A stretch of DNA of 64,000 nucleotides from Massilia sp. BJB1822 (GTDB taxonomy: Bacteria; Pseudomonadota; Gammaproteobacteria; Burkholderiales; Burkholderiaceae_D). Under the pieces are notes generated by a model. It did not search any database and had not been told where the DNA came from. It was given only the letters and a program-made list of their open reading frames with translations. Shown here one piece after another: positions 15,777 through 23,293 of this stretch (the first letter of the stretch is position 1; each line of letters opens with the position of its first letter). Both the position numbers and the translations under genes were made by a program. Location of the stretch: contig NZ_JABWEB010000009.1 of the NCBI RefSeq assembly GCF_013369485.1, forward strand, positions 1 through 64,000, written 5' to 3'.

Positions 15777-16289
15777 TTAGAAATACACGGTGGCGGTGAT
15801 GGTCGACTTATAGGTGTCCGGCGCGGGAGTGGTCTGCGCCGGCACCTCGCCATACACGGTGATCGCTTGCAAGGCGCCGGTGCCGGTGCCGCTGCGCGTA
15901 TCCGTGCCCTGGGTATCGCCCCACAGCGTGGCGCCCGCCGTCTGGTACAGATTGAAGCGCACCGTGCCGGTGTTGCCGCCGGTGCCGCTCATATAGCGCG
16001 TGGTGCCGCTCGAGCCGGTGCCCGTGCCGGCGCTCAAGCCCAGGTTATACGGCGTGGTATTGGTGCAGGTGACATTGATCGTGGTATTCACCGCCACCGT
16101 CGCATTCAGCACGCCCTGCGACTGCCCGAAGTCCAGGTTGGAGGCGGCAATGGTGCAATCGGCGATGATCTTCATCGTCACATCGAAGGTCGCCGTCTTG
16201 CTGCCGTTGGAATACACGGCAGCCGAGACCAGCAGCGGCACGCCGGCCGCAAGCAGAATGGCGGTATGAAAGCGCCTGGCGAGCTTCAT
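15777..16289 (-). CDS. Spore coat U (SCPU) domain pilin, CsuA/B-like main subunit
   Basis: 170 residues with a signal peptide (cleavage near SAAV, residue 24). A single SCPU domain follows: ATFDVTMKIIADCTIAASNLDFG at the front, TINVTCTNTTPYNLGL in the middle (Cys pair for the disulfide), then LWGDT, ITVYGEVPAQTTPAP and the terminal ITATVYF strand. As first gene of the operon it is the likely major shaft subunit. SCPU pili of this archaic clade mediate attachment to abiotic surfaces and biofilm formation. The order pilin, chaperone, usher, tip is a reduced Csu-type operon with one shaft subunit instead of three. Confidence 0.88.
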   Translation of the reverse strand: MKLARRFHTAILLAAGVPLLVSAAVYSNGSKTATFDVTMKIIADCTIAASNLDFGQSQGVLNATVAVNTTINVTCTNTTPYNLGLSAGTGTGSSGTTRYMSGTGGNTGTVRFNLYQTAGATLWGDTQGTDTRSGTGTGALQAITVYGEVPAQTTPAPDTYKSTITATVYF

Positions 16290-16482
16290 GTGTCCTCCCG
16301 GGAAGAGCGCAGCCGTTGCTGAAAAAATTTATTGCCCTAACTCAATCTTCGATTCAATTATCGGACACTTCCTACAGCGCGACCTTTGCTATCCGTGACA
16401 GCCCTTTTGCTGGAAGAGAAAGCCGGCCTTTTTTTTTGATTGTGGGCATAATACGCAACAGACCTTGCTGCCGGCCCCGACC

Positions 16483-17268
16483 ATGTACCTGACCAATGAT
16501 GCCCATGTGCACAGCATTCTGATCGTGGACGATTCTGCGTTCGAGCAGCGCATGCTGGTCGATTTGCTGAGCGAACAGGCTTACCGCGTGGCGGTCGCCT
16601 TCAACGGCCTGCAGGGCTACCAACTGGCGCTGGCTGACCGGCCCGACCTGATCCTGCTCGATGTGCGCATGCCGAATATGGATGGCTACACCGCCTGTCG
16701 GCTGCTGAAAGCCAATCCGGTCACGCACGACATTCCCATCATCTTCCTCAGCGGTGCCGATGCGGTGGAGGACCGCATCATGGGGCTATCGATCGGCGGC
16801 GTCGATTACGTCTCCAAACCCTTCACGCCGGGCGAACTGGCGGCGCGCATCCACGTCCACCTGAACCTGATGCGGCGCGCGCCGGAAGCGGCCCCGGCCA
16901 GCGTAGACGAACCGGCCGCCAGCGATCCCGACGCCGTCACCGTCAGCGCCGCCAAGCGCCTGATTTCAGACAACCTGGCCGCCCTGCCCAGTCTGGCCGA
17001 AATCGCGCGCAGCGTCGGCACCTACCGCGAAAAACTTTCGCTGCTGTTTCGCGAGCACACCGGCATGACGGTCTTCGCCTTCATCCGCGAAGAACGCATC
17101 GCGCGCAGCCTGGAACTGCTGCGCGACACCGACATCGACGTGCAAGACATCGCCCTGCTGGTCGGCTTCAACAACGCCGGCAACTTCGCCACCGCCTTCC
17201 GCGAAAAGACCGGCCAAACCCCCAGCGCCTACCGCCACAGCGCCCAAACGCAAGCCAAAGATAACTAA
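16483..17268 (+). CDS. Response regulator with AraC-type DNA-binding output domain
   Basis: 261 residues. The receiver domain covers ~11-125: ILIVDDS, phospho-acceptor Asp60 in LLDVRMPNMDGY, FLSGAD and YVSKPF. A linker of ~30 residues leads to an AraC/XylS HTH domain (~165-255) with SLAEIARSVGTYREKLSLLF as first helix-turn-helix and QDIALLVGFNNAGNFATAF plus REKTGQTPSAYR as the second. I chose ATG 16483; the frame also allows a TTG at 16465. It is divergent from the SCPU pilus operon with a 193-base shared upstream region, so it is the best candidate regulator of that operon. No histidine kinase is adjacent. Confidence 0.88.
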   Translation: MYLTNDAHVHSILIVDDSAFEQRMLVDLLSEQAYRVAVAFNGLQGYQLALADRPDLILLDVRMPNMDGYTACRLLKANPVTHDIPIIFLSGADAVEDRIMGLSIGGVDYVSKPFTPGELAARIHVHLNLMRRAPEAAPASVDEPAASDPDAVTVSAAKRLISDNLAALPSLAEIARSVGTYREKLSLLFREHTGMTVFAFIREERIARSLELLRDTDIDVQDIALLVGFNNAGNFATAFREKTGQTPSAYRHSAQTQAKDN

Positions 17269-17285
17269 GCCTTGATCCCCCTCAA

Positions 17286-17341
17286 CAAATGTCCACCCTG
17301 GTGCCTCGGCGGCCCCGCCTGACACCAGGGGCGGACATTGT
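17286..17341. terminator. Large hairpin between convergent genes, repeat-like
   Basis: AATGTCC (17288-17294) and GGACATT (17333-17339), then CCCTGGTG and CACCAGGGG, form long imperfect arms around a GC-rich centre. The hairpin sits between the response regulator (+) and the TonB receptor (-), which end on either side. It can serve as a two-way terminator; the TTGTTTGATTT after it gives a partial T-run for the plus strand. Its TGTCCACC motif also appears in the repeats at 63432-63563. Confidence 0.5.
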
Positions 17342-17361
17342 TTGATTTAGCGCAAACGCGT

Positions 17362-19920
17362 TTAGAACTTGTAGTTGAGCTTGACGGCGGCGAAGCGGCC
17401 GCGCGGGTCGGACTGGGTGAAGTCGAAGAAGGTGCTCGAGGACGAGTCCCACGACGGACGTTTGTCGGTCAGGTTTTGCACGATCAGGCTGACCGTCGTA
17501 GCGGGATTAAGCTTCCACGCGACCGTCAGGTCCAGGGTGCCGACAGGCTTGACGCGCTCGCCTTCGTTGCTGACCTGCTGGTAGCCGTCGACATAGTTCC
17601 AGTTCAGGTTGCTGGTGAAAGCCTGGTATTCCCAGCTCAGGCCGGTGACGCTGCGCCATTTCGGGATCGCGCCGAAGTGGTTGGTGCCGGCGCCATTGGT
17701 GGCCGCCTCGCCCAGGACCAGCGGCTGCTCGAACTTGAGCACGCGGCTCAGTTGGGCGTTCAGACTGAGCTTGCCCCACGGCTGGGCGGCGAAGCTCTGG
17801 CGCAGGTCGATGTCGAAGCCGGACACCAGACGGTCGCCCTGGTTGGCGTACTGGCGGTACAGGGTCAGGATGCGGCCCTGGGCATCGCGCACGATCTTGC
17901 CGGGAAACTGGGCTTCGGTGGCGATGATGTTCTCAGCCGTTTCGGTATCGATCACGCCCTTGGTCTTGATGCGGTAGTAGTCGATGGCCACGCTGGTGCT
18001 GCTGCTCGGCGCGATGACAAAGCCGAGGTTCAGGTTGCTCGAGCGCTCGGGATTGAGCTTGGTGTTGGCGGCGGTGATATTGGTCACGCCACGCGTCTGG
18101 GTCGGGGTCACCGGGTCACGCGGGTCGAGCACGCTGCCATAGCTGACCGAAGTCGAGTTGGTGATCTCCGGCAGCGACGGCGCGCGGAAGCCGCGCGAGA
18201 CGGTGCCGCGCAGCAGCAGCCATTGGGCGGCCTGGTAGCGCACGCTGCCCTTCGGCGAGAAGGCATTGCCGAAGTCGTTATAGTGGTCGGCACGGCCGGC
18301 CAGGTTGACGGTCAGGTCTTTGACGACCGGCACATTGAACTCAGCGAACAGGGCGCTCACATCGCGCGTGCCTTTGATGATGTTGATGGCGGGACGCAAC
18401 TCGGTGCCCGACAGCACGGCGGTCGAGGTGTTCGAGTCCATCTCTTCGCGCCGCCACTGGGCGCCGAAGGCGAAGCCGAGCGGACCGGCCGGCAGCTCGG
18501 CCAGCTCTTTCGACGCATTGAAGTCGACCACGCTGAGTTTCGATTCGGCCGGGCGCAGAGTCGACAGGCGCAGACGGTTGCGCACGGCTTCGCTGTTTTT
18601 CGACTGGTCGGCGAAGTTATAGCTGCCGTCGGCCAGTACTTTTTCGAATTCGTAGCGGTTGACGAAGTTCTGCACCGTTTCCTTCAGCTTGCTGCCCGAG
18701 TGGGCCAATGAGACATCGTAGTCCCAGCCCAGGTAGCTGCCCTTGACGCCGGCCAGGGCGCGGAAGAAGTCCACCTTGTCCTGCTTCATGCGCGGACCCA
18801 GGTCGAACAGATGCGCATTGAATGGCAGCGGCTTGGCAGTCGGATTATTGGGATGGCCAACCGGCAGCAGCACGGGAATGGTATCGAGCGCCTGCTTGCC
18901 ATTGTTCCAGGCGCGCAAGCCGCTGCCCACCGACAGCGGGGCGGCGAAAGTCTGGTCGGCCTGCGAGTGGCCGTACAGCAGGTCGGCATAGGCTTCGCTC
19001 TGCTCGTTCAGGCGCAGGGTGCCGCGCAGCGAGCTGTGCACGCGTTTGATGCCGGGAATCAGGGTCTTGAAGGGCGCCGGATTGTAAGCCAGCACCTGGC
19101 CCTTCTTGCCCGGCGTGATCTCGCCATATGGCACCAGTTGCAGCGGGCCTTGCACGCCGCCCAGCAGCTGGGTCGCATCGCCGTTCAGATAATTGGTCGG
19201 CACCCAGGCGCGGCTGCCGTTGGCATGGTTGCGGAAATCGGCGTCGGCCATCCAGGCCACATCGCTTTGCTGCAGCTTGTCGCGCTTGAGCGCGTCCAGC
19301 GAGAACACCACGCTCCAGCCTTTCTCATCGAGATTGCCGAAGCCGGTCTGCAGGCTGGCGCTCTTTTCGGTCTGGCCCGTGCCTTCGGTCGAGCTGCCCA
19401 CCTGCACGCTGGTTTCGGTGCCTTTGAATTCCTTGTAGAGGATGATGTTGACGACGCCGGCCACCGCGTCCGAACCGTAGAGCGAGGAGGCGCCATCCTT
19501 CAGCACCTCGATGCGCTGCACGGCAGCCATCGGCAGGCTGTTCAGGTCGACGAAGGTTTCCTTCAATTCCTGGGCCGTGGCATAGCTGGCCACGCGCTTG
19601 CCGTTGACCAGGATCAGGGTGTTCTGCTGGCCCAAGCCGCGCAGCGACAAGCCCGCGGTGCCGGCCGAGAAGCTGCCGGTGTACTGCTCGTTATAGCTGT
19701 TGCCGCTGTTGGCGGAAATGCTGCGCAGGACGTCGGCCACATTGGTCTTGCCGGTGGCGGCCAGTTCCTTGGCCGAGATGACCTGGACGGCGCTGGCGCC
19801 CTCCTTCTGCGTGGTGCGGATATTCGACCCCGTCACGATAACGCGTTCCACCTCTTGGGCGGCGGCGAAGTGCGGGAAGGCGGCGGCGATGGCCAGGGTG
19901 ATGCTGAGCGGCTTAAACAT
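17362..19920 (-). CDS. TonB-dependent outer-membrane receptor
   Basis: 852 residues. A signal peptide (ITLAIAAAFPHFAAAQ) is followed directly by the TonB box and plug: EVERVIVTGSNIRTTQKEG, then NVADVLRSI, LSLRGLGQQNTLILVNGKR and IEVLKDGASSLYGSDAVAGVVNII. The remaining ~650 residues are the beta-barrel. It ends in a typical terminal strand with final Phe (FAAVKLNYKF), preceded by LIVQNLTDKRP. There is no N-terminal STN signalling domain. The substrate cannot be read from sequence. Its start lies 398 bases from the blaI-like gene, facing away from it, so the operator region between them could serve both. Confidence 0.9.
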   Translation of the reverse strand: MFKPLSITLAIAAAFPHFAAAQEVERVIVTGSNIRTTQKEGASAVQVISAKELAATGKTNVADVLRSISANSGNSYNEQYTGSFSAGTAGLSLRGLGQQNTLILVNGKRVASYATAQELKETFVDLNSLPMAAVQRIEVLKDGASSLYGSDAVAGVVNIILYKEFKGTETSVQVGSSTEGTGQTEKSASLQTGFGNLDEKGWSVVFSLDALKRDKLQQSDVAWMADADFRNHANGSRAWVPTNYLNGDATQLLGGVQGPLQLVPYGEITPGKKGQVLAYNPAPFKTLIPGIKRVHSSLRGTLRLNEQSEAYADLLYGHSQADQTFAAPLSVGSGLRAWNNGKQALDTIPVLLPVGHPNNPTAKPLPFNAHLFDLGPRMKQDKVDFFRALAGVKGSYLGWDYDVSLAHSGSKLKETVQNFVNRYEFEKVLADGSYNFADQSKNSEAVRNRLRLSTLRPAESKLSVVDFNASKELAELPAGPLGFAFGAQWRREEMDSNTSTAVLSGTELRPAINIIKGTRDVSALFAEFNVPVVKDLTVNLAGRADHYNDFGNAFSPKGSVRYQAAQWLLLRGTVSRGFRAPSLPEITNSTSVSYGSVLDPRDPVTPTQTRGVTNITAANTKLNPERSSNLNLGFVIAPSSSTSVAIDYYRIKTKGVIDTETAENIIATEAQFPGKIVRDAQGRILTLYRQYANQGDRLVSGFDIDLRQSFAAQPWGKLSLNAQLSRVLKFEQPLVLGEAATNGAGTNHFGAIPKWRSVTGLSWEYQAFTSNLNWNYVDGYQQVSNEGERVKPVGTLDLTVAWKLNPATTVSLIVQNLTDKRPSWDSSSSTFFDFTQSDPRGRFAAVKLNYKF

Positions 19921-20210
19921 TATTTCCTCTTATTTGACAAAAAACGGGCGTGCAGAGTCCTGCCGGCCTTGTGGGCCGGGATTGTGCTGCGCGGGTAAAA
20001 CGGGATTCTTTTTAGAGCGACGGGAGCGTCACATGCACTGGGCCATGCACTGCATGTACAGGACGTGGCGGTCGGAAGCGGCGGCGGTAAGCGTGGTACG
20101 GAACATGACGAGACCAAGGGTGATGCTTTTCGGAGTTAGCACTATACCCAGCGATTTTGATTCCTAGAACGAATTAAATCTTCCTTACTTATGCGAATCT
20201 GAATATAAAA
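19921..20210. other. Upstream region of the TonB-dependent receptor
   Basis: Leader and promoter region for the leftward receptor gene. It becomes AT-rich from about 20150. ACATGCACTG / CAGTGCATGT-like repeats (around 20031-20056: CATGCACTGGGCCATGCACTGCATG) form short direct and inverted repeats. No gene is supported. The right-hand part merges into the symmetric operator at 20213-20285. Confidence 0.4.
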
Positions 20211-20212
20211 CT

Positions 20213-20285
20213 CTGTAGACAGCTTTGTATACTTAAAACCACATGGGGTGGGAAATAAAAGTATACAAGTCTGTCTAGACAGACT
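20213..20285. promoter_or_regulatory. Mirror-image composite operator upstream of the blaI-like repressor
   Basis: Two copies of one composite motif face each other. The left copy is CTGTAGACAG (20213-20222) plus TTGTATACTT (20225-20234). The right copy is AAGTATACAA (20259-20268) plus the 18-bp perfect palindrome AGTCTGTCTAGACAGACT (20268-20285). Read on the opposite strand, the right copy repeats the left with small indels. The 24 bases between are not symmetric. This layout fits two bound dimers of a BlaI/MecI-type repressor. Binding itself is inference from position and from the family's known dyad operators. Confidence 0.65.
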
Positions 20286-20290
20286 ATTCT
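20262..20290 (+). promoter_or_regulatory. Putative promoter of the blaI-like operon with operator in the spacer
   Basis: TATACA (20262-20267) and TATTCT (20285-20290) match -35 and -10 consensus at 4 of 6 positions each, with a 17-base spacer. The 18-bp palindrome fills that spacer exactly, so a bound repressor would occlude RNA polymerase. The hexamers are modest matches. Confidence 0.4.
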
Positions 20291-20318
20291 AGAAAAAACT
20301 TAGCAAGGAAACCATGTC

Positions 20319-20696
20319 ATGAACACGCCGCTCCCCAAGCCCACGCCGGCCGAACTCGAATTGCTGCAGTACCTGTGGCCGCTCGGCAGCGCCACCGCCA
20401 AACAGGTCCATGAAGCCATGCTGGCTGAGAAGCCCGAGCTGGGCTATGGCGCCGTGCTGCGCCTGCTGCAGATCATGCATGGCAAGGGGCTGCTGATCCG
20501 CGACGAGAGCCAACGCTCCCACGTGTATGCGCCGGCCCAGGCCAAGGACGCGATGCAGGGCAATCTGCTGCAGGACTTGCTGCAGCGCGCTTTTTCCGGC
20601 TCGGCCAAGGCGCTGGTACTGGCCGCGCTGCGCAGCGGCATCAGCAAGCAGGAGCGCGCCGAGATCGAGGCCCTGCTCAAAGAGGAGAAAAAATGA
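20319..20696 (+). CDS. BlaI/MecI/CopY-family repressor
   Basis: 125 residues. The winged-helix part is clear: PTPAELELLQYLWPLGSATAKQVHEAM, GYGAVLRLLQIMHGKGLL and RSHVYAPAQ. A helical dimerisation and proteolysis region follows. Partner peptidases of this family inactivate the repressor by cleaving it or causing its cleavage. ATG 20319 has AAGGAA 8 bases upstream; the nearer ATG at 20314 runs straight into a stop. Its stop overlaps the next ATG (ATGA), coupling it to the M56 peptidase gene. The dyad operator just upstream suggests autorepression. The gene is not evidence of beta-lactam resistance, since no beta-lactamase is nearby. Confidence 0.88.
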   Translation: MNTPLPKPTPAELELLQYLWPLGSATAKQVHEAMLAEKPELGYGAVLRLLQIMHGKGLLIRDESQRSHVYAPAQAKDAMQGNLLQDLLQRAFSGSAKALVLAALRSGISKQERAEIEALLKEEKK

Positions 20697-21940
20697 GCGG
20701 CCTGATCGAAGCGCTGGGCTGGACCCTGCTCGACTTTCTGTGGCAAGGCGCGCTGCTGGGCGCGGCGGCCTTCCTGACCCTGGGCTTGCTGCGCCATGCG
20801 CGGCCGCAGCAGCGCTATGCGGCGGCCGGCCTGTTCCTCGCGCTCTGCCTGCTGTGGCCACTGATCGGCCTGTATGGCCGCCTGCACGGCATGGTGGCAG
20901 CCGGCAGCGCCAGCGACGCAGCCAGCCTGTTCGCGGGCTATGCACCCGCCGACGATTGGCAGGCGCTGATGCAGCGCTCCCTGCCGCTGCTGGTGGCGCT
21001 ATGGGCGCTGTGCATCGCTGCGCTCAGCCTGCGCAGCGGCCTTGGCCTGTGGTGGCTGGGCCGCGCCGTGCGCCACGGCGGGCGCCATCCCGCCTGGCAG
21101 GCACGACTGACGCAGCTGGCGCGGCGCTTCGGCCTGCGCCGTCCGGTGCGCCTGCGTATCGTGGATGGCTTGCCCAGTCCGGTCACGGCGGGCTGGTGGC
21201 GGCCGGTGGTGCTGCTGCCCGCATCCCTGCTGTCGGGCCTGCCACCGGAACTGCTGGAAGCCCTGCTGGCGCACGAGCTGGCGCATATCCGCCGCCACGA
21301 TTACCTGATCAATCTCTTGCAAAACGCGGTCGAAACTCTGCTGTTCTACCACCCGGCGGTGTGGTGGCTGTCGCAGCGCATCCGCGCCGAACGCGAATTG
21401 ATTGCCGACGATTTAGCAGCAAGCCAGTTGGGCGAACCGCGGCGCCTGGCCCTGGCCCTTTCCGAACTGGAGAAACTCCAGTTCTCCACTCAACGACTGG
21501 CTCTCGCAGCCAATGGAGGAGATTTAATGGCACGCATCAAACACCTGGTCCAACCCGAACCGCAGCGCGTCAACTGGAAAGCCGCCCTGCCGGCACTGGG
21601 CCTCGCGGTGGCCTGCCTGGGCGGCTTCGCCAACGCCAAGACCGAGCAGATGGTCAGCAAACCCGACAAAGCGGCCGTGCTCGATTTCAAGACTTGCGCC
21701 AAACCTGTCTGGCCCAAGGCGGCGCTGGACGAAGCGCGCGTCGGCACCGTGGTCCTGAGCTTCGTGATCGGCGCCGACGGCAAGGTGCAGAGCAGCGAAG
21801 TGCGCAAATCGAGCGGCCACAGCGATCTGGACCAGGCGGCGCGCGAAGGGATTGCGCTGTGCTCCTTCCAGGCCGCCCGCCACAAAGGCAAGAACGTGGC
21901 CTCGCGCAAGCAGATTCAATACGTCTGGACGTTGGAGTAA
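20693..21940 (+). CDS. M56 (BlaR1/MecR1-like) membrane peptidase with C-terminal TonB domain
   Basis: 415 residues. N-terminal membrane helices (~8-32, 42-65, 95-118) flank the cytoplasmic M56 peptidase with zinc motif HELAHIRRHDY at residues 194-204 and the downstream ERELIADDLA ligand region. A helix at ~305-325 (ALPALGLAVACLGGF) leads to a C-terminal periplasmic TonB-type domain: CAKPVWPKAALDEARVGTV, VVLSFVIGADGKVQSSEV, LDQAAREGI and IQYVWTLE. The penicillin-binding sensor domain of BlaR1 is absent; the TonB domain takes its place. It presumably senses an envelope state or energises a receptor and relieves repression by the coupled blaI-like protein. The next gene starts 4 bases after its stop. 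Confidence 0.88.
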   Translation: MSGLIEALGWTLLDFLWQGALLGAAAFLTLGLLRHARPQQRYAAAGLFLALCLLWPLIGLYGRLHGMVAAGSASDAASLFAGYAPADDWQALMQRSLPLLVALWALCIAALSLRSGLGLWWLGRAVRHGGRHPAWQARLTQLARRFGLRRPVRLRIVDGLPSPVTAGWWRPVVLLPASLLSGLPPELLEALLAHELAHIRRHDYLINLLQNAVETLLFYHPAVWWLSQRIRAERELIADDLAASQLGEPRRLALALSELEKLQFSTQRLALAANGGDLMARIKHLVQPEPQRVNWKAALPALGLAVACLGGFANAKTEQMVSKPDKAAVLDFKTCAKPVWPKAALDEARVGTVVLSFVIGADGKVQSSEVRKSSGHSDLDQAAREGIALCSFQAARHKGKNVASRKQIQYVWTLE

Positions 21941-21944
21941 GCCG

Positions 21945-22670
21945 ATGCCGATGCTGAAACGCGTGCGCTGCGCGCTGGCGCTCATGGGTCTGCTGGGCAG
22001 TCTGGCGGTGGACGCCTCGCCCCTGCCTGCCCATCCTTTTGTCTCCACCAGCGGCAAGGCCCAGCAGTGGCTGGCGCCCGACCTTGGTGAAATGCAGTTC
22101 GAGACCGGCGCCCAGCACGGCGATTCGGCAACGGCCGCCGCCGCCCTCGACGCCAAGGGCGGCGCCCTGCTCGCGCTGCTGGCGCGGCACGGCGTGGCGC
22201 CCGCCGACATCGAGTGCTTCGAGCTGGAAAAGAAAACCGTGGCCCTGAGCCAGCCCGCCGCCGACGGCAGCAACCAGGCCTATGTGCTGACGCGCCATTA
22301 CCGCGTCACCGTGCGCGATCTGCGCCAGTGGCCCGAGCTGGCGCAAGCGCTGGTCGCGCAGGAAGTGGACAGCTTCGGCGTCTCCTTCGACCGCAGCGAC
22401 CGCGACCAGGTCAACGCCCAGCTGATGGCGGAAGCGGCGCGCGCTGCGCGCGGCCACGGCCAGCAGCTGGCCGCAGCGTTCGGGCGCAAGCTCGGCCCGG
22501 CGGTGGCGATCGCGCGCGGCCCGCTCGACCGCATCGCCGCGCCCTTCCTCAGCGGCGGCAGCGACGGCGGCGCCCAGCCAGCGTCCCGCCTGCCGGCCGC
22601 CAGCAATTACGCCGTCCCCAGCTCCATCCCCTTCGCGCAGGCGGTCAACGCTATCTTCCGCCTGCAATAA
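21945..22670 (+). CDS. Periplasmic SIMPL-domain (DUF541-like) protein
   Basis: 241 residues with a signal peptide (ALALMGLLGSLAVDA). The body fits the SIMPL/DUF541 fold: FVSTSGKAQQWLAPDLGEMQF at the start, ALLARHGVAPADIE, YVLTRHYRVTVRDL and VDSFGVSFDRSDRDQVNAQLMAEAARAAR, then a C-terminal region ending FAQAVNAIFRLQ. SIMPL proteins are periplasmic or envelope proteins of poorly defined function, linked to stress. ATG 21945 has GGAG 7 bases upstream, within the end of the M56 gene, so it is the third gene of that operon. ATG 21951 is the alternative start. Confidence 0.75.
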   Translation: MPMLKRVRCALALMGLLGSLAVDASPLPAHPFVSTSGKAQQWLAPDLGEMQFETGAQHGDSATAAAALDAKGGALLALLARHGVAPADIECFELEKKTVALSQPAADGSNQAYVLTRHYRVTVRDLRQWPELAQALVAQEVDSFGVSFDRSDRDQVNAQLMAEAARAARGHGQQLAAAFGRKLGPAVAIARGPLDRIAAPFLSGGSDGGAQPASRLPAASNYAVPSSIPFAQAVNAIFRLQ

Positions 22671-22691
22671 GCCTTGGCGTTGGCACCAAGC

Positions 22692-23255
22692 TCAGATGCC
22701 CGCGGTGCGCTGGCGGTGCCAGTGGCGCCAGGAGATCAGGGCGTTGAGCCAGTAGGCGGCGTACAGCAGGGCTGTCAGCTTTAAGCCGCGGCTCCAGTAA
22801 AGGGGGACGGAGATGGTGTTGACGAGCACCCATACCGGCCAGGTTTCGAGGCGCCTCCCCATCAGCAGGAATTGGGCGATGATGGAAAACACCAGCACGG
22901 CGGAGTCGATGAAGGGGGCGTAGGCGTCGGTGTAGTGGTGCAGCATCAAGCCATACAGGCCGGTGGCGGCAATGCCTGCCAGGGCCATCCCGAACAGGCG
23001 CAGCGGCTGCACAGTCGTGATGGGCAACGCGCCGCCGTGATTGCCGCGCAGCCATTGCAGCCAGCCGATGGCGCAGGTGACGATGAAGAAGAGCTGCAGG
23101 GCGACGTCGGCGTACAGCCGCACCTCGTAGAACAGCAGGGCGAACATGCTGCAGCCGACAATGCCGAGCCACCAGGAATGCACATTATTGCGTCCGGCCA
23201 GGACGATGGAGATTGCCATCACCGCATTGGCGGCGATTTCCAGATTTGAACTCAA
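22692..23255 (-). CDS. pnuC: PnuC-family vitamin transporter
   Basis: 187 residues with about seven hydrophobic helices. The family pattern is LEIAANAVMAISIVLAGRNNVHSWWLGIVG at the front, then YADVALQLFFIVTCAIGWLQW and the C-terminal ETWPVWVLVNTISVPLYWSRGL. PnuC proteins carry nicotinamide riboside down its gradient, trapped by phosphorylation inside; PnuT relatives carry thiamine. No nadR-like kinase, thiamine gene or riboswitch is adjacent, so substrate is uncertain. It follows the M48-pilin gene on the same strand by 38 bases and may be co-transcribed. Confidence 0.85.
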   Translation of the reverse strand: MSSNLEIAANAVMAISIVLAGRNNVHSWWLGIVGCSMFALLFYEVRLYADVALQLFFIVTCAIGWLQWLRGNHGGALPITTVQPLRLFGMALAGIAATGLYGLMLHHYTDAYAPFIDSAVLVFSIIAQFLLMGRRLETWPVWVLVNTISVPLYWSRGLKLTALLYAAYWLNALISWRHWHRQRTAGI

Positions 23256-23293
23256 GCGGCTTTCCGTTTCTGGCGGCGCCGCGCGGGCGCTGC

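Noticed and set aside
20319..22670. Beta-lactam resistance locus
   Set aside because: The blaI/M56 pair suggests it, but there is no beta-lactamase and the peptidase has a TonB domain instead of a penicillin-binding sensor.
22671..22693. Terminator between the SIMPL gene and pnuC
   Set aside because: AGCCTTGG / CCAAGCT forms a weak 6-7 bp imperfect stem with no T-run; not enough to annotate.
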